Origin: CAZCTC01 sp964501335
Lineage (GTDB): Bacteria > Chloroflexota > Anaerolineae > B4-G1 > SLSP01
Length of the DNA: 64,000 nucleotides
Direction of reading: 5' to 3'
NCBI GenBank assembly: GCA_964501335.1
Contig: CAZCTC010000016.1
Coordinates: forward strand, 1-64,000
Of this stretch, positions 23,983 to 32,473 are shown piece by piece. The notes below the pieces were generated by a model. That model had not been told where the DNA came from and searched no databases. It saw only the letters and a list, made by a program, of their open reading frames with translations. Position 1 is the first letter of the stretch, and each line of letters opens with the position of its first letter. The translations under genes and the position numbers were made by a program.

Positions 23983-25659
23983 ATGGCACTCACCCGGTCG
24001 TTCGTTCTCAACCTCATATCGTCACTGTTGATAGGTATGCTGGCTTTCCCCCTCACCCCCACTTCAGCCAATTCATCCGGGCCCCAGGCCCCCTCACATC
24101 AAACCGCTTACGGTGGTTTTTGCGATTATTTTGATGCCCGCACGCCTTTCGTCGGCTGGAACTGGATCGACCCGCTGGGAGATTCCAACTATCAACTCGA
24201 TCCCCAAAGCGGGCAGCTGCGGATCAGTACGCCTTCAGGCAATCACGATCTCTTCATTAACTCCAATGCCCCCCGCTTGCTCCAATCCTTCACCGGCGAC
24301 TTCACCATCCGCACCAAAGTTACCCTCACCGCCCAATTCGACTACCAGGGCGCCGGGCTGATCGTCTGGCAGGACGCCGACCACTACCTCCGGCTGGAAC
24401 TGGGCGGCGCCGCCCGTTCCATCAACTACATCCACAACCTCAACGGGAACTACTTCGATCTCAACCCCGACCCGCTCACCGGCCTGACCGGCGCCTATCT
24501 GGAAATAACCCGGGTCGGCAACCGCTTCACCACCGCCTACAGCCTCGACGGCGTGACCTGGTATCCGCTCCACTCGGTCAATTATGCCGCCCCCGCAACA
24601 CTCTCGGCCGGCCTGAGCCTGATCAACAGCTGGCAGGATCACCCTACCTACGCCGACTTTGATTACTTTGAGACCGGCAACTGTTCCGCCGGCAAAACCC
24701 TCACCCGCCGCATCCTCCACGTCATCTATAATCCCTACCTGCCGGCCCATCAAACTCACCTGCTCGCCTATTACAACGACCCCCGCACCATCGCCCAACA
24801 GGCCATGGCCTCCTTCCGCGATTACAGCGACGGGTTGGTCAATTATGTCGTTCAAGAAGAGCTGGAAATCAACGATTTTCCCCAACGCGCTGACGGATTT
24901 AAACATACCGAAGCCAGCTATTTCTACTGTCTGGAACATGAGGGCTCCAATAATCTCGCCTGCGCCGAGAATATCACCGTCGATTACGACCGGCTCATCG
25001 AACAAACCGGCATGTGCGACAGATTGAACCGCGGAACGATCGACGAAGTCTGGATCGATCCCCCCCCGCGCAGTGGCTTCTACGAATCCGCCCTGGCCGG
25101 CCCCAAAGGCTTCTGGTACAACGGTCCGACCTTCTCCGCCAACAGCTGCCGGCAGCTGCTCCCCCTCATGACCTTCAACTATTCCCGGGAATGGGACGGC
25201 GGGCATGCCTTCGGCCATCGCATGGAAGCCACCATGACCGAAATCTATGGCGGCTGGACCGGCAACACGCCCAATCCGCACAACTGGGAGAAATTCGGCA
25301 TGGTGAAATTCGAATCGCCCGACTTCACCTATACCGGCTGCGGCTCTCTGCACTTCACCCCCAACGCCACCTCCGCAAGAAACGAATACCAGTTCGACAC
25401 AACCACCTACACCGATTCGATCTGCGGCGATTTCGGCAACTATCCCAACCTGAGCAATCCCCAACAGGTCAAAACCCCCATCAACTGCGCCGCCTGGGGC
25501 TGCTCGGAATACGGCTACTATCAATGGTGGTTCTCCCATATTCCCCGGCAGAAAGGCATCGGCCCCGACGGCAAACGCAACAACTGGTGGATCTACTTCC
25601 TCGATCCCGATCTGGCCGTCTACCCACAAAAAGATTTCCTGCCCATCGTCAAAAAATAA
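23983..25659 (+). CDS. Secreted DUF1349-like protein with FLPIVKK end
   Basis: About 558 residues. A signal peptide (FVLNLISSLLIGMLAFPLTPTSA) leads into a DUF1349/concanavalin-like beta-sandwich (residues about 45-220: LQSFTGDFTIRTKVTL, YQGAGLIVWQDADHYLRLELGG, YLEITRVGNRFTTAYSLDGVTW). The remaining 330 residues are unrecognised, rich in Cys, Tyr and Trp, and contain GHAFGHRMEATM, whose HxxxH-x2-E could be a metal site (inference). It ends in DFLPIVKK, like other secreted proteins here. The start at 23983 has SD GGGAG; an ATG at 23917 is in frame but would precede the signal peptide. Confidence 0.75.
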   Translation: MALTRSFVLNLISSLLIGMLAFPLTPTSANSSGPQAPSHQTAYGGFCDYFDARTPFVGWNWIDPLGDSNYQLDPQSGQLRISTPSGNHDLFINSNAPRLLQSFTGDFTIRTKVTLTAQFDYQGAGLIVWQDADHYLRLELGGAARSINYIHNLNGNYFDLNPDPLTGLTGAYLEITRVGNRFTTAYSLDGVTWYPLHSVNYAAPATLSAGLSLINSWQDHPTYADFDYFETGNCSAGKTLTRRILHVIYNPYLPAHQTHLLAYYNDPRTIAQQAMASFRDYSDGLVNYVVQEELEINDFPQRADGFKHTEASYFYCLEHEGSNNLACAENITVDYDRLIEQTGMCDRLNRGTIDEVWIDPPPRSGFYESALAGPKGFWYNGPTFSANSCRQLLPLMTFNYSREWDGGHAFGHRMEATMTEIYGGWTGNTPNPHNWEKFGMVKFESPDFTYTGCGSLHFTPNATSARNEYQFDTTTYTDSICGDFGNYPNLSNPQQVKTPINCAAWGCSEYGYYQWWFSHIPRQKGIGPDGKRNNWWIYFLDPDLAVYPQKDFLPIVKK

Positions 25660-25686
25660 CCGGGTTATTTCATCTTTAAACTTAAA

Positions 25687-25733
25687 CTGACAAAAATCGG
25701 CGCCCCGCTGTACGGGGCGCCGATTTTTGTCAG
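25687..25733. terminator. Bidirectional intrinsic terminator
   Basis: A 21-bp stem beginning CTGACAAAAATCGGCGCC with loop CTGTA; T-runs occur on both strands. It separates the convergent genes ending at 25659 and 25737. Confidence 0.85.
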
Positions 25734-25736
25734 TTA

Positions 25737-26558
25737 TTAAATCCACTCCCGCTCGACGCGCGCCAGCCACTCTTTCACCAGCGCCGCAAACAACTCCGGC
25801 TGCTCAACCTGCACATTATGGCCGGCACGATCCAACACCGCAAAAGTCGCCCGGGAATATTTCCCCAACAAAGGCCAGGCATCTTCATAGCCTACCACAC
25901 TGTCCTGCCGCGCCGTCAAAATCAACACCGGCTTATCAAAAGGCCCTTCCGCAAACCGGGATTCCATCGAAAGCAGATAATGCGCTCTCAATCGGCCCAA
26001 AAAGGACTGATCGGCTGCGGCCAACCCCGGCAAGACATCCCGTTTCATCCGCCTCCAGGTATCCTCACTTTGCACCACAATCATCGGCTCATAATCCGCC
26101 CGCTCCTGCGGAGAAAGCCGTTCCAACAAATCCGAATCACGCGCCAACACTTCCCGCTTCGGCAAATTCCGCCGGCTCAAATCTCCGGCGACCAGCGGAG
26201 CCAGCAACATCAATCCTTCGATTAAATCGGCATCCAGCAGCGTCAATCCCTGAGCCAGATACCCGCCGTACGATTGTCCCATCAGCGCATAAGGCCGCTC
26301 CCCCAACAGCTGCCGGACAAACCTCTGCACCACGTCCAACATCTCATCCGATGACTGAATCCACTCCGGCCCGGGCGTCTGCCCCATCCCCGGCAAATCC
26401 AGATAAATCCGTTGCCACCCCGGCAGAGACTCAAACAAAGGCTCCATGCACCCCATCGGCATTCGATGATCGAGTTCAAAACCATGCAGCATCACCAGAG
26501 GCCGCCCGGCCCCCCGAATTTCATAATGTATCGCCAGATCCCCAATCAGGCATTCCAT
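25737..26558 (-). CDS. Alpha/beta hydrolase
   Basis: About 273 residues with a classic alpha/beta-hydrolase fold. The oxyanion strand is PLVMLHGFELDH. The nucleophile elbow GQSYGGY carries the catalytic Ser (about 92). Likely Asp is in ILTARQDSVVGY and the His in DRAGHNVQVEQPE near the C-terminus. The cap region is helical. Such enzymes cleave esters, lactones or carbon-carbon bonds; the substrate is not evident. Cytosolic. Start at 26558 follows ACGGAAGTCTT; an upstream in-frame ATG (26585) is less likely. It is a single gene between a strong terminator and a divergent promoter. Confidence 0.88.
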   Translation of the reverse strand: MECLIGDLAIHYEIRGAGRPLVMLHGFELDHRMPMGCMEPLFESLPGWQRIYLDLPGMGQTPGPEWIQSSDEMLDVVQRFVRQLLGERPYALMGQSYGGYLAQGLTLLDADLIEGLMLLAPLVAGDLSRRNLPKREVLARDSDLLERLSPQERADYEPMIVVQSEDTWRRMKRDVLPGLAAADQSFLGRLRAHYLLSMESRFAEGPFDKPVLILTARQDSVVGYEDAWPLLGKYSRATFAVLDRAGHNVQVEQPELFAALVKEWLARVEREWI

Positions 26559-26624
26559 AAGACTTCCGTTTCTCCCGCTGCGCATTAAGATAGCGATATT
26601 TTACAACGAGATAAAATTTTACCC

Positions 26625-26668
26625 TTGACAGATTTTAACTTCCTGGTAAAATAGAACAGTTGTTCGAT
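26625..26668 (+). promoter_or_regulatory. Consensus promoter with GAACA-N2-TGTTC operator
   Basis: TTGACA (26625-26630), 16-nt spacer, TAAAAT (26647-26652), immediately followed by ATAGAACAGTTGTTCGAT (26651-26668), a dyad matching the one at 5395-5412 with one mismatch. It drives the DUF4352 lipoprotein gene. Confidence 0.75.
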
Positions 26669-26782
26669 TAAAAATCACCTCTCAAACCGCTGTAGGGACT
26701 CTCATTCTCACTAATCCGTGGTTCACCTGCCGGAATGCCGGCAGTAAAGTTCTACCCCAAATCTTATTTTCAGGAGGCAGAT

Positions 26783-27859
26783 GTGAATACGAAAAAATCT
26801 CATTTAAGTTTGTCTTTGTTCATTGCGATTGCCATGTTGATCTTCTCCCTTGCCTGTAGCAATTCCGCAGCCACACCCCAACTGGTCGCTACGGCACCGG
26901 CAGAAAATGCCGCCACAGAAAGAACTGGAAATGTAGATGCCGCCGATCCTACAGAAGAAACTACGGCCGAAGCCCCAACTGAAGCACCTGCCACTGAAGC
27001 CGCACCGACCGGCTCCGACTCCTATAAAATGGGAGATATCATCCAAATCGACAACAGCGTCCTGGTCGTATTGGGATGGGATTTCCTTGAACCCACCGAA
27101 TACACCACCCCCGAAGCCGGGAAAAAATTCATCGGCGTGGATGTACTGCTTGTTAACGGCGGATCTGAACCGGTCGGGATCTCGTCCGATCTCCAGATGA
27201 CGCTCAAAGATGAAACCGGTCAAAAATACGAGGCGGATTTCTCGGCGGCCACCCTCTCCACTAAAAATGACCCCGGCGGCAGCCTGTTGCCCGGTGAAAT
27301 GGTCCGCGGTGTGGTCGGATATCAGGTCGCGGAGAACTTCTCCAATCTGGAATTCGTCTTCGACGCCGATACCTTCGGCTCCGGAAAAGTCTTCGTGAAT
27401 CTGGGCAACGCCCCTGCTCAGCTGGAAGCTCCGACCGACATTCCCGGCCAGAAAGAGCAGCAAATCTTCAAAATCGGCGAAGCCGTCACCATGGGCGACT
27501 GGATTATCACCATCAATGAAGTAAAGCCCCTTGAGGGAGATTCCTTCAACACGCCCCCCGAAGGGTATCAATTCATCGCCCTGGATGTAACCATCGAAAA
27601 TAAATCTGCTGAAGCGCGCACCGTCTCCACCATGTTGCAGATGGAACTCAAAGATCTGACCACCGGCTGGAAATACCAGGAAACTTTCGGGGCCATCGGC
27701 GCCCTGAGTGAAGACGGCCCCGATGGGGAACTGGCTGCCGGGGAAAAAATTCGCGGATCGGTGGCCTATGAAGTCCCGACCGGTGCCCAAGGTCTGGTCC
27801 TGGTCTTCAGCCCGGAGCTGTTCGACTACGCCAAAATCTTCATCAGTCTGGATAAATAA
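26783..27859 (+). CDS. Lipoprotein with two DUF4352-like domains
   Basis: About 358 residues. GTG start with SD AGGAGG. Signal SLFIAIAMLIFSLAC ends in a lipobox Cys (near 25), then a Glu/Thr/Pro linker (EETTAEAPTEAPATEA). Two tandem Ig-like beta domains follow, each with a DUF4352 pattern: VLVVLGWDF...GKKFIGVDVLLVNGG, and WIITINEVKPLEG...YQFIALDVTIENK, both with LLPGE/LAAGE-x-VRG-VxYEV closing strands. DUF4352 is an extracytoplasmic domain of unclear function. The transcript ends at a strong hairpin (27881). Confidence 0.85.
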   Translation: MNTKKSHLSLSLFIAIAMLIFSLACSNSAATPQLVATAPAENAATERTGNVDAADPTEETTAEAPTEAPATEAAPTGSDSYKMGDIIQIDNSVLVVLGWDFLEPTEYTTPEAGKKFIGVDVLLVNGGSEPVGISSDLQMTLKDETGQKYEADFSAATLSTKNDPGGSLLPGEMVRGVVGYQVAENFSNLEFVFDADTFGSGKVFVNLGNAPAQLEAPTDIPGQKEQQIFKIGEAVTMGDWIITINEVKPLEGDSFNTPPEGYQFIALDVTIENKSAEARTVSTMLQMELKDLTTGWKYQETFGAIGALSEDGPDGELAAGEKIRGSVAYEVPTGAQGLVLVFSPELFDYAKIFISLDK

Positions 27860-27880
27860 CCTCCCTCAGAACCCGTTTTA

Positions 27881-27917
27881 AAAAGAGCGCCCGGATTTTC
27901 CCGGGCGCTCTTTTTTT
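27881..27917 (+). terminator. Intrinsic terminator
   Basis: AAAAGAGCGCCCGG, loop ATTTT, CCGGGCGCTC followed by seven T. Downstream of the DUF4352 lipoprotein. Confidence 0.9.
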
Positions 27918-27960
27918 ATCTGTCTTGAAAATAGGCCTTTATGGCATGGCTCCGGCCTCA

Positions 27961-28092
27961 TAGCGTCCCGCAAATGATCTTTTCCCGGTCAGATACGACG
28001 CGCGGGATGGCGAGAGAAAGTTTTTTTGTTTATGTTTTCGTGCGCATCAGAATGCGCACGAAAACATGGCCTTTTCCAGAGCCGCACAGGCG
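27961..28092. repeat. Dispersed palindrome element, complete, hairpin 28032-28067
   Basis: Forward copy: TAGCGTCCCGCAAATGATC pairs with GACGCGCGGGATGGCG (second stem), then the perfect 16-bp stem ATGTTTTCGTGCGCAT / complement, loop CAGA, then GCCGCACAGGCGACG. Confidence 0.92.
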
Positions 28093-28270
28093 ACGCTCTC
28101 TTCTCTCTCTTCCCCCTCTCCCTCCCGCAGCGCTCGCGGCGATACCCTGAAACGCATTAACTCAAATCGCGTCGCTGCTTAACAACAAAACAGGGGAGAG
28201 GAGCAGGGGTGAGGGCCAGCGCACCCAAACATGGCCTTTTCCAGAACCGCACAGGCGACGCTCTCTTCTC
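28065..28270. repeat. 41-bp direct repeats flanking a small insert
   Basis: A 41-bp stretch beginning CATGGCCTTTTCCAGA and ending CGACGCTCTCTTCTC occurs at 28065-28105 and again at 28230-28270 with a single difference. The 124 bp between has CCCCCTCTCCCTCCC and AGGGGAGAGGAG as imperfect inverted ends. This looks like a small insertion or tandem duplication in the element. Confidence 0.8.
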
Positions 28271-28278
28271 CCGTTTTT

Positions 28279-28307
28279 TTGACACTTAAAAATTTCCATG
28301 CTAATAT
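28279..28307 (+). promoter_or_regulatory. Promoter for binding lipoprotein
   Basis: TTGACA (28279-28284), 17-nt spacer, TAATAT (28302-28307), 53 nt before the start codon. Confidence 0.7.
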
Positions 28308-28360
28308 ATTTCACAAACCCCAGGTTAGTATCAGATAACATTCCAGGCAAGGAGGCTGTC

Positions 28361-29665
28361 ATGGAAAAAGGATTGCTCCCACAAAGTTTAATTCGCCGCT
28401 GTTTGATCGGGCTCCTGCTTCTTACATTCCTTGCCAACAGCGCCTGTCAGTCTCCCACGCCGCCCCCCACCCCCCAAGATACAGGAACCGTTACGATTTG
28501 GGGATGGGATGAAAAATCGGTCATCCCCCTCATCCCTGAATTTAACAAGGTTTACCCCAATATCAAAATTAACTATGTCGTCGACAACGAAGCGATGGAT
28601 CACTTTGTCGCCGCCTACACCACCGGGGAAGAACTGCCGGATATCATCTGGATTGAAACCCAACGGTTAGGAAAATTCCTGGATATGGATATCTGGGAAC
28701 GCCTGGATGCCCCACCCTACAATGCCGATCCCACGCTGGTTTTCCCGGCCTTTTATCCTTCTATGAAAAATGCCCGCGGCGAAATCGTAGGCTTTCACTG
28801 GGATTTCCCCATCGCCGGGCTGGCTTACCGTCAGGATGTGGCGCTCAAATACCTGGGCACCGGGGACCCCGATGAATTAGAAGCCCGGTTCCCTACCTGG
28901 GAAGCCTTCATCGCCAAAGGGCAGGAAATCAATGCCCAAAATGACGGGAAAGTCTTTATGTTCGCCAGCCTGAAAGATGCCTTCCGGGTCATCGACGGCC
29001 AGGACCCGAAACGCCTGCTCGATGGGGACACGATCGATCTCAGCGGAACGCTGGGCCCCACCTATCAGAAGGTCATCGAAATGCGCGACAGCGGAGTCTC
29101 CGATACGCTCATCCAGTGGTCGGAAGACTGGAACAATTCGATCGGGGATGGCGCCCACATCTTCTATCCCAACCCGACCTGGTTCCCCAGCTACACTATT
29201 GAACCGAATGATCCCGAAGGAAAAGGTCAATGGCGGATGATCAATCCCCCCGGCGGCGGCTTCTATTGGGGTGGTACCTTAATGGCCATTCCACAGCGAA
29301 GCCAGAACAAACTGCTGGCCTGGAAATTCCTGCAATGGTATCTACTGACCGAAGAAGGCGCCCGAGCCAATCTGCAAGCCAGCGGAGCCTTCATTCCTTT
29401 AAAATCGACCTACGAAGATCCCACCTACACCAGCTACAAACAACCCTGGTTTGGAGATCAAGACCTGGGCCAGAAATGGTTCCGCGATATTGCCCCTTCC
29501 GCCAACGATAAGAAACCGCCTTCGATCTACGATCAAGAAATCTCCGAGGTCAACAACCTCATCATCCAAACCCTCTCGGCCGACAAAACAGTGACCTTCG
29601 AGCAGGCCATGGAGCTGCTCAAAAAAGAATTACAATCCAGAATTCCGGATTTGAAAGTCAAATAA
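28361..29665 (+). CDS. Extracellular solute-binding lipoprotein (family 1 type)
   Basis: About 434 residues. SD AAGGAGG; signal CLIGLLLLTFLANSAC with a lipobox. The mature part has the family 1 solute-binding layout: TVTIWGWDEKSVIPLIPEFNKVYPNIKI, GEELPDIIWIE, GFHWDFPIAGLAYRQDV, WKFLQWYLLTEEGA. These proteins bind sugars or related solutes outside the membrane. No ABC permease or ATPase gene is adjacent; instead a membrane SpoIIE phosphatase with an extracytoplasmic sensor domain follows in the same orientation. A receptor-partner role rather than transport is therefore plausible (inference). Confidence 0.9.
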   Translation: MEKGLLPQSLIRRCLIGLLLLTFLANSACQSPTPPPTPQDTGTVTIWGWDEKSVIPLIPEFNKVYPNIKINYVVDNEAMDHFVAAYTTGEELPDIIWIETQRLGKFLDMDIWERLDAPPYNADPTLVFPAFYPSMKNARGEIVGFHWDFPIAGLAYRQDVALKYLGTGDPDELEARFPTWEAFIAKGQEINAQNDGKVFMFASLKDAFRVIDGQDPKRLLDGDTIDLSGTLGPTYQKVIEMRDSGVSDTLIQWSEDWNNSIGDGAHIFYPNPTWFPSYTIEPNDPEGKGQWRMINPPGGGFYWGGTLMAIPQRSQNKLLAWKFLQWYLLTEEGARANLQASGAFIPLKSTYEDPTYTSYKQPWFGDQDLGQKWFRDIAPSANDKKPPSIYDQEISEVNNLIIQTLSADKTVTFEQAMELLKKELQSRIPDLKVK

Positions 29666-29732
29666 TCCGCCCAGAAAAAAATACAGTACAAAATTCATCT
29701 ATATTTCTACGCAAGAGCCCAACGGCGCAGAG

Positions 29733-29850
29733 AGAAAACCCGTATTTTGGCGCGCGTAAGAATGCGCGCCAAAATACAAACAAAAACTCCCTCTCCCTGC
29801 TTCGCACCGCGCGGCGCATCTTACAGGGCCAGGGCCATGTGCGGGATGCT
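29733..29850. repeat. Dispersed palindrome element, hairpin 29742-29777
   Basis: Reverse copy: stem GTATTTTGGCGCGCGT / complement (one G-T pair), loop AAGA, then AAACAAAAACTCCCTC, CTTCGCACCGCGCGGCGC and GCGGGATGC. It lies between the binding lipoprotein and the phosphatase genes. Confidence 0.88.
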
Positions 29851-29892
29851 CCGAGACCCGGGTCATAAAGACCTATTTTCAGGATAGAAACC

Positions 29893-31854
29893 ATGAAATT
29901 TTATAGAAAACTGTCGATTCGAGGAAAACTGATCTTTGCCTTTGCAATCCTCAGCCTGATGCCGTTGCTGGCCATGGGCATCGCCGCCTATATGACCGCG
30001 CGCGTCAGTCTGGAAAACCAGATAGGAATATCCTACGAACAGAATCTCCGACAGTTGGCTAAAAATCTCGACATGGAACTGAACAATGTTGAAAATTTGT
30101 CCAATCTGGCCTTATTGAACCGTGACATTATCGAAAATTTAAACATCTACCGCAGCGAAAATGCTTATCCCAAACTAAAAGCCGCGGAAACCCTCCAGAA
30201 TCAATTGATTTCCATGCGTTTTTCTTCCCCCGCGATCAATCAAGTGATTATCACCTGTCCGAAAAACGATCCTCTTTTAACGGGAAAAGCCATTATCGTC
30301 GCTCAGGAAAGTTATTTCGGCTCAGCAGAGTTCTGGCAGAGCACGCTCTATCAAGACATTACCCACCAACAGGGAAAACCGCTCTGGCGTTACGGCATCG
30401 GGGATTCCAAACAGGACATGTACCTGTTACGTCAAATCATCGATCCCGAAAACGCCAAAGAATTGGGGATACTGGTGATCGCCATCGATCCGCAATCTTT
30501 GCAATCGATCTTAAATGAAGTCACTCCCCAAAAAATGGGGGCGATCTTTATTACTGACAATAAATTTCAGATCATTTCCCACAATGACCCGGCGCAAATC
30601 GGAAAATCAGTCCTGGAAACTTATACCGCCCACCCCTTTCAAACCACCCTGTCCGGACGTTTTATTCAGGGCAACTCCTTAATCGTTTTCAGCACCATGC
30701 GCAACGGCTGGGCCATCTTCCTGGAAATCCCCCTGGCCTTCCTGCTCCAGGACATGAACCTGATTCTAATGTGGATTCTCATTGCCGTGTTGGTCCTGGC
30801 CGGCTTGATCGTCGGCGGCAGCTTATGGCTTTCCAAAAGTTATACCCGTGGGATCCATCAATTAGTCAGTTCCACCACCGCCATTGCGGCCGGCAATCTG
30901 GATAGTGCCATAGACACGCTCCAGGAAGATGAAATCGGCATCCTCGCGCACAGTGTCGCGGCCATGCGGGACGCCATTCGCGAAAAAATCCGGGATTTGG
31001 AAACCCTGAACCAGGAACTGGACCTGCGGGTAGAACTGCGCACCGCCGAACTGGCGCAGGCCAATACCGAAATCCGGCATTTAAATGACCGGTTAAAGGC
31101 CGAGAATATGCGAATGGAAGCCGAACTGGAAGTCACTCAACGGTTACAACAAATTCTGCTCCCCTCCGATCAGGAATTGCAATCCATTCCCAACCTGGAT
31201 ATTGCCGGCTTTATGTTGCCGGCCGATGAAGTCGGCGGAGATTATTATGATGTGCTACAGGAAAACGGACAGGTCAAAATCGGGATCGGTGACGTAACCG
31301 GACATGGATTGGAAAGCGGCGTCATTATGCTGATGCTGCAAACCGCGGTCCGCACCCTGATGCTCAGCGGCGAGAACAATCCCTTGCGGTTTATGGAAAT
31401 CTTAAACGGCATTTTATACAAAAATATTCAGCGCATGAATGCGGAAAAATGCCTCTTTGTCGCCATCATGGATTATCACGAAGGAAAGATCTCCCTCAGT
31501 GGCCAGCACGAAAGCGTCATTATCGTACGTCAGGGAAAAATCCTGGAAGTCGTGGATACCATCGATTCAGGGATGCCCATAGGCTTGATACCCTCCCTGC
31601 CGGAACTGATCCAGAAAATATCGCTGGAACTGGCCCCCGGAGATCGCGTGGTGCTCTTTACTGATGGCATTACAGAAGCCATGAACTCCGCCCATCAATG
31701 CTATGGAATGGAACGGCTGTGTGCGGCTATCCAAAATACAGTGGACCGCCTGCCCAAAGAAGTCATCCCCCTGATCATAGGGGATGTCAAAGCCTTTACA
31801 GGCCAGGAAAAATTTATGGATGACATCACCCTGGTAGTCTTCGATCAAAAGTAA
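29893..31854 (+). CDS. Membrane sensor SpoIIE/RsbU-type PP2C phosphatase
   Basis: A 653-residue signalling protein. TM1 about 12-32, a dCache-like extracytoplasmic domain (about 35-285), TM2 about 290-313 (LILMWILIAVLVLAGLIVGG), HAMP about 314-366, a coiled coil (LETLNQELDLRVELRTAELA), then a SpoIIE-type Ser/Thr phosphatase (about 425-650) with metal-binding Asp motifs GGDYYDV, GIGDVTGHGLESG, LFTDGITEA and DDITLVVF. Such enzymes dephosphorylate STAS-domain antagonists to release a regulator. The downstream STAS gene is the likely substrate. The ligand is perhaps delivered by the upstream binding lipoprotein (inference). Confidence 0.93.
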   Translation: MKFYRKLSIRGKLIFAFAILSLMPLLAMGIAAYMTARVSLENQIGISYEQNLRQLAKNLDMELNNVENLSNLALLNRDIIENLNIYRSENAYPKLKAAETLQNQLISMRFSSPAINQVIITCPKNDPLLTGKAIIVAQESYFGSAEFWQSTLYQDITHQQGKPLWRYGIGDSKQDMYLLRQIIDPENAKELGILVIAIDPQSLQSILNEVTPQKMGAIFITDNKFQIISHNDPAQIGKSVLETYTAHPFQTTLSGRFIQGNSLIVFSTMRNGWAIFLEIPLAFLLQDMNLILMWILIAVLVLAGLIVGGSLWLSKSYTRGIHQLVSSTTAIAAGNLDSAIDTLQEDEIGILAHSVAAMRDAIREKIRDLETLNQELDLRVELRTAELAQANTEIRHLNDRLKAENMRMEAELEVTQRLQQILLPSDQELQSIPNLDIAGFMLPADEVGGDYYDVLQENGQVKIGIGDVTGHGLESGVIMLMLQTAVRTLMLSGENNPLRFMEILNGILYKNIQRMNAEKCLFVAIMDYHEGKISLSGQHESVIIVRQGKILEVVDTIDSGMPIGLIPSLPELIQKISLELAPGDRVVLFTDGITEAMNSAHQCYGMERLCAAIQNTVDRLPKEVIPLIIGDVKAFTGQEKFMDDITLVVFDQK

Positions 31855-31886
31855 CATAAAAAAAATCGGATGCTCAGGAGGAATAC

Positions 31887-32231
31887 ATGGAAGTCAAAGG
31901 AGAAAACTACCGCATTTACTACCAACCCGATACGGCAACCTTTGTTTTTGAAGGCGTCTTTCGGCCCTATGTGACCAGTGAATACATTCTGGTCGATCAA
32001 CTGATGGAAGAAGTTATCGTTACCGCCCCGCAGACCATCACAATCGATCTCCATGAATTACAATATCTGAATAGCCTGGCCATTTTGAAACTCTCCCGAT
32101 TTGCCAGCCGGCTACAAGAACATGGCGATCGAGCCGTGATCGTTCAGGGAAGCAAGCAAATCTTCTGGCAGGACAAATCCCTTAAACATCTGGTCGTTCT
32201 GGTGCCCAATTTAAAACTGGTCTGGATGTAG
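31887..32231 (+). CDS. STAS-domain regulator, Slr1659 superfamily
   Basis: A 114-residue cytosolic protein. It has a STAS fold core TITIDLHELQYLNSLAILKLSRFAS with a candidate phospho-Ser in YLNSLAI (about 67). The C-terminal WQDKSLKHLVVLVPNLKLVW matches the distinctive tail of the cyanobacterial Slr1659-type family as I recall it. SD AGGAGG; 32 nt after the phosphatase. Predicted to be the phosphorylated switch acted on by the SpoIIE phosphatase; no cognate anti-sigma kinase is adjacent. The RsbT/RsbS pair at 59 kb is a separate system or a distant partner. Confidence 0.88.
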   Translation: MEVKGENYRIYYQPDTATFVFEGVFRPYVTSEYILVDQLMEEVIVTAPQTITIDLHELQYLNSLAILKLSRFASRLQEHGDRAVIVQGSKQIFWQDKSLKHLVVLVPNLKLVWM

Positions 32232-32259
32232 AGCCAACTCATTTTTTCTATTGTAAATA

Positions 32260-32305
32260 GACACAGAGAAGAATTCAGCAAATTTCCTCTTTTCTTCTCT
32301 GTGTC
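32260..32305. repeat. CACAGAG-type inverted repeat
   Basis: GACACAGAGAAGA (32260-32272) is perfectly inverted as TCTTCTCTGTGTC (32293-32305), followed by CTCTCTGGGGTGAAA. Same style as 3919-3956. Confidence 0.75.
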
Positions 32306-32348
32306 CTCTCTGGGGTGAAATCTTTTCTCTTTCTCATTCCCAAAACAA

Positions 32349-32380
32349 AACAGCCCTCAGAGATTACTCTGAGGGCTGTT
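32349..32380 (-). terminator. Terminator of tRNA-Arg
   Basis: Stem AACAGCCCTCAGAG / complement with a 4-nt loop; on the minus strand it is followed by TTTTGTTTTG. It lies 4 nt after the tRNA 3' end. Confidence 0.88.
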
Positions 32381-32383
32381 AAC

Positions 32384-32459
32384 TGGTACCCCTGCCGCGA
32401 TTCGAACGCGGGCCGCTGGCTCCGGAGGCCAGCGCTCTATCCAACTGAGCTACAGGGGC
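32384..32459 (-). tRNA. tRNA-Arg (anticodon CCG)
   Basis: A 76-nt cloverleaf with encoded CCA. Acceptor stem GCCCCTG / CAGGGGT (G1-U72), D-arm AGCTCAGTTGGATAGAGC, anticodon stem CTGGC / GCCAG with loop CTCCGGA (anticodon CCG, reads CGG), and T-loop GTTCGAATC. It is flanked by its own promoter and terminator on the minus strand. Confidence 0.96.
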
Positions 32460-32473
32460 GCTTTGCGAGGGTC

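Noticed and set aside
24235..25770. 511-codon open frame on the minus strand
   Set aside because: Shadow of the secreted DUF1349-like gene and crosses a strong bidirectional terminator.
28361..29665. Part of an ABC sugar transporter operon
   Set aside because: No permease or ATPase gene follows; the next genes are a phosphatase and a STAS protein.
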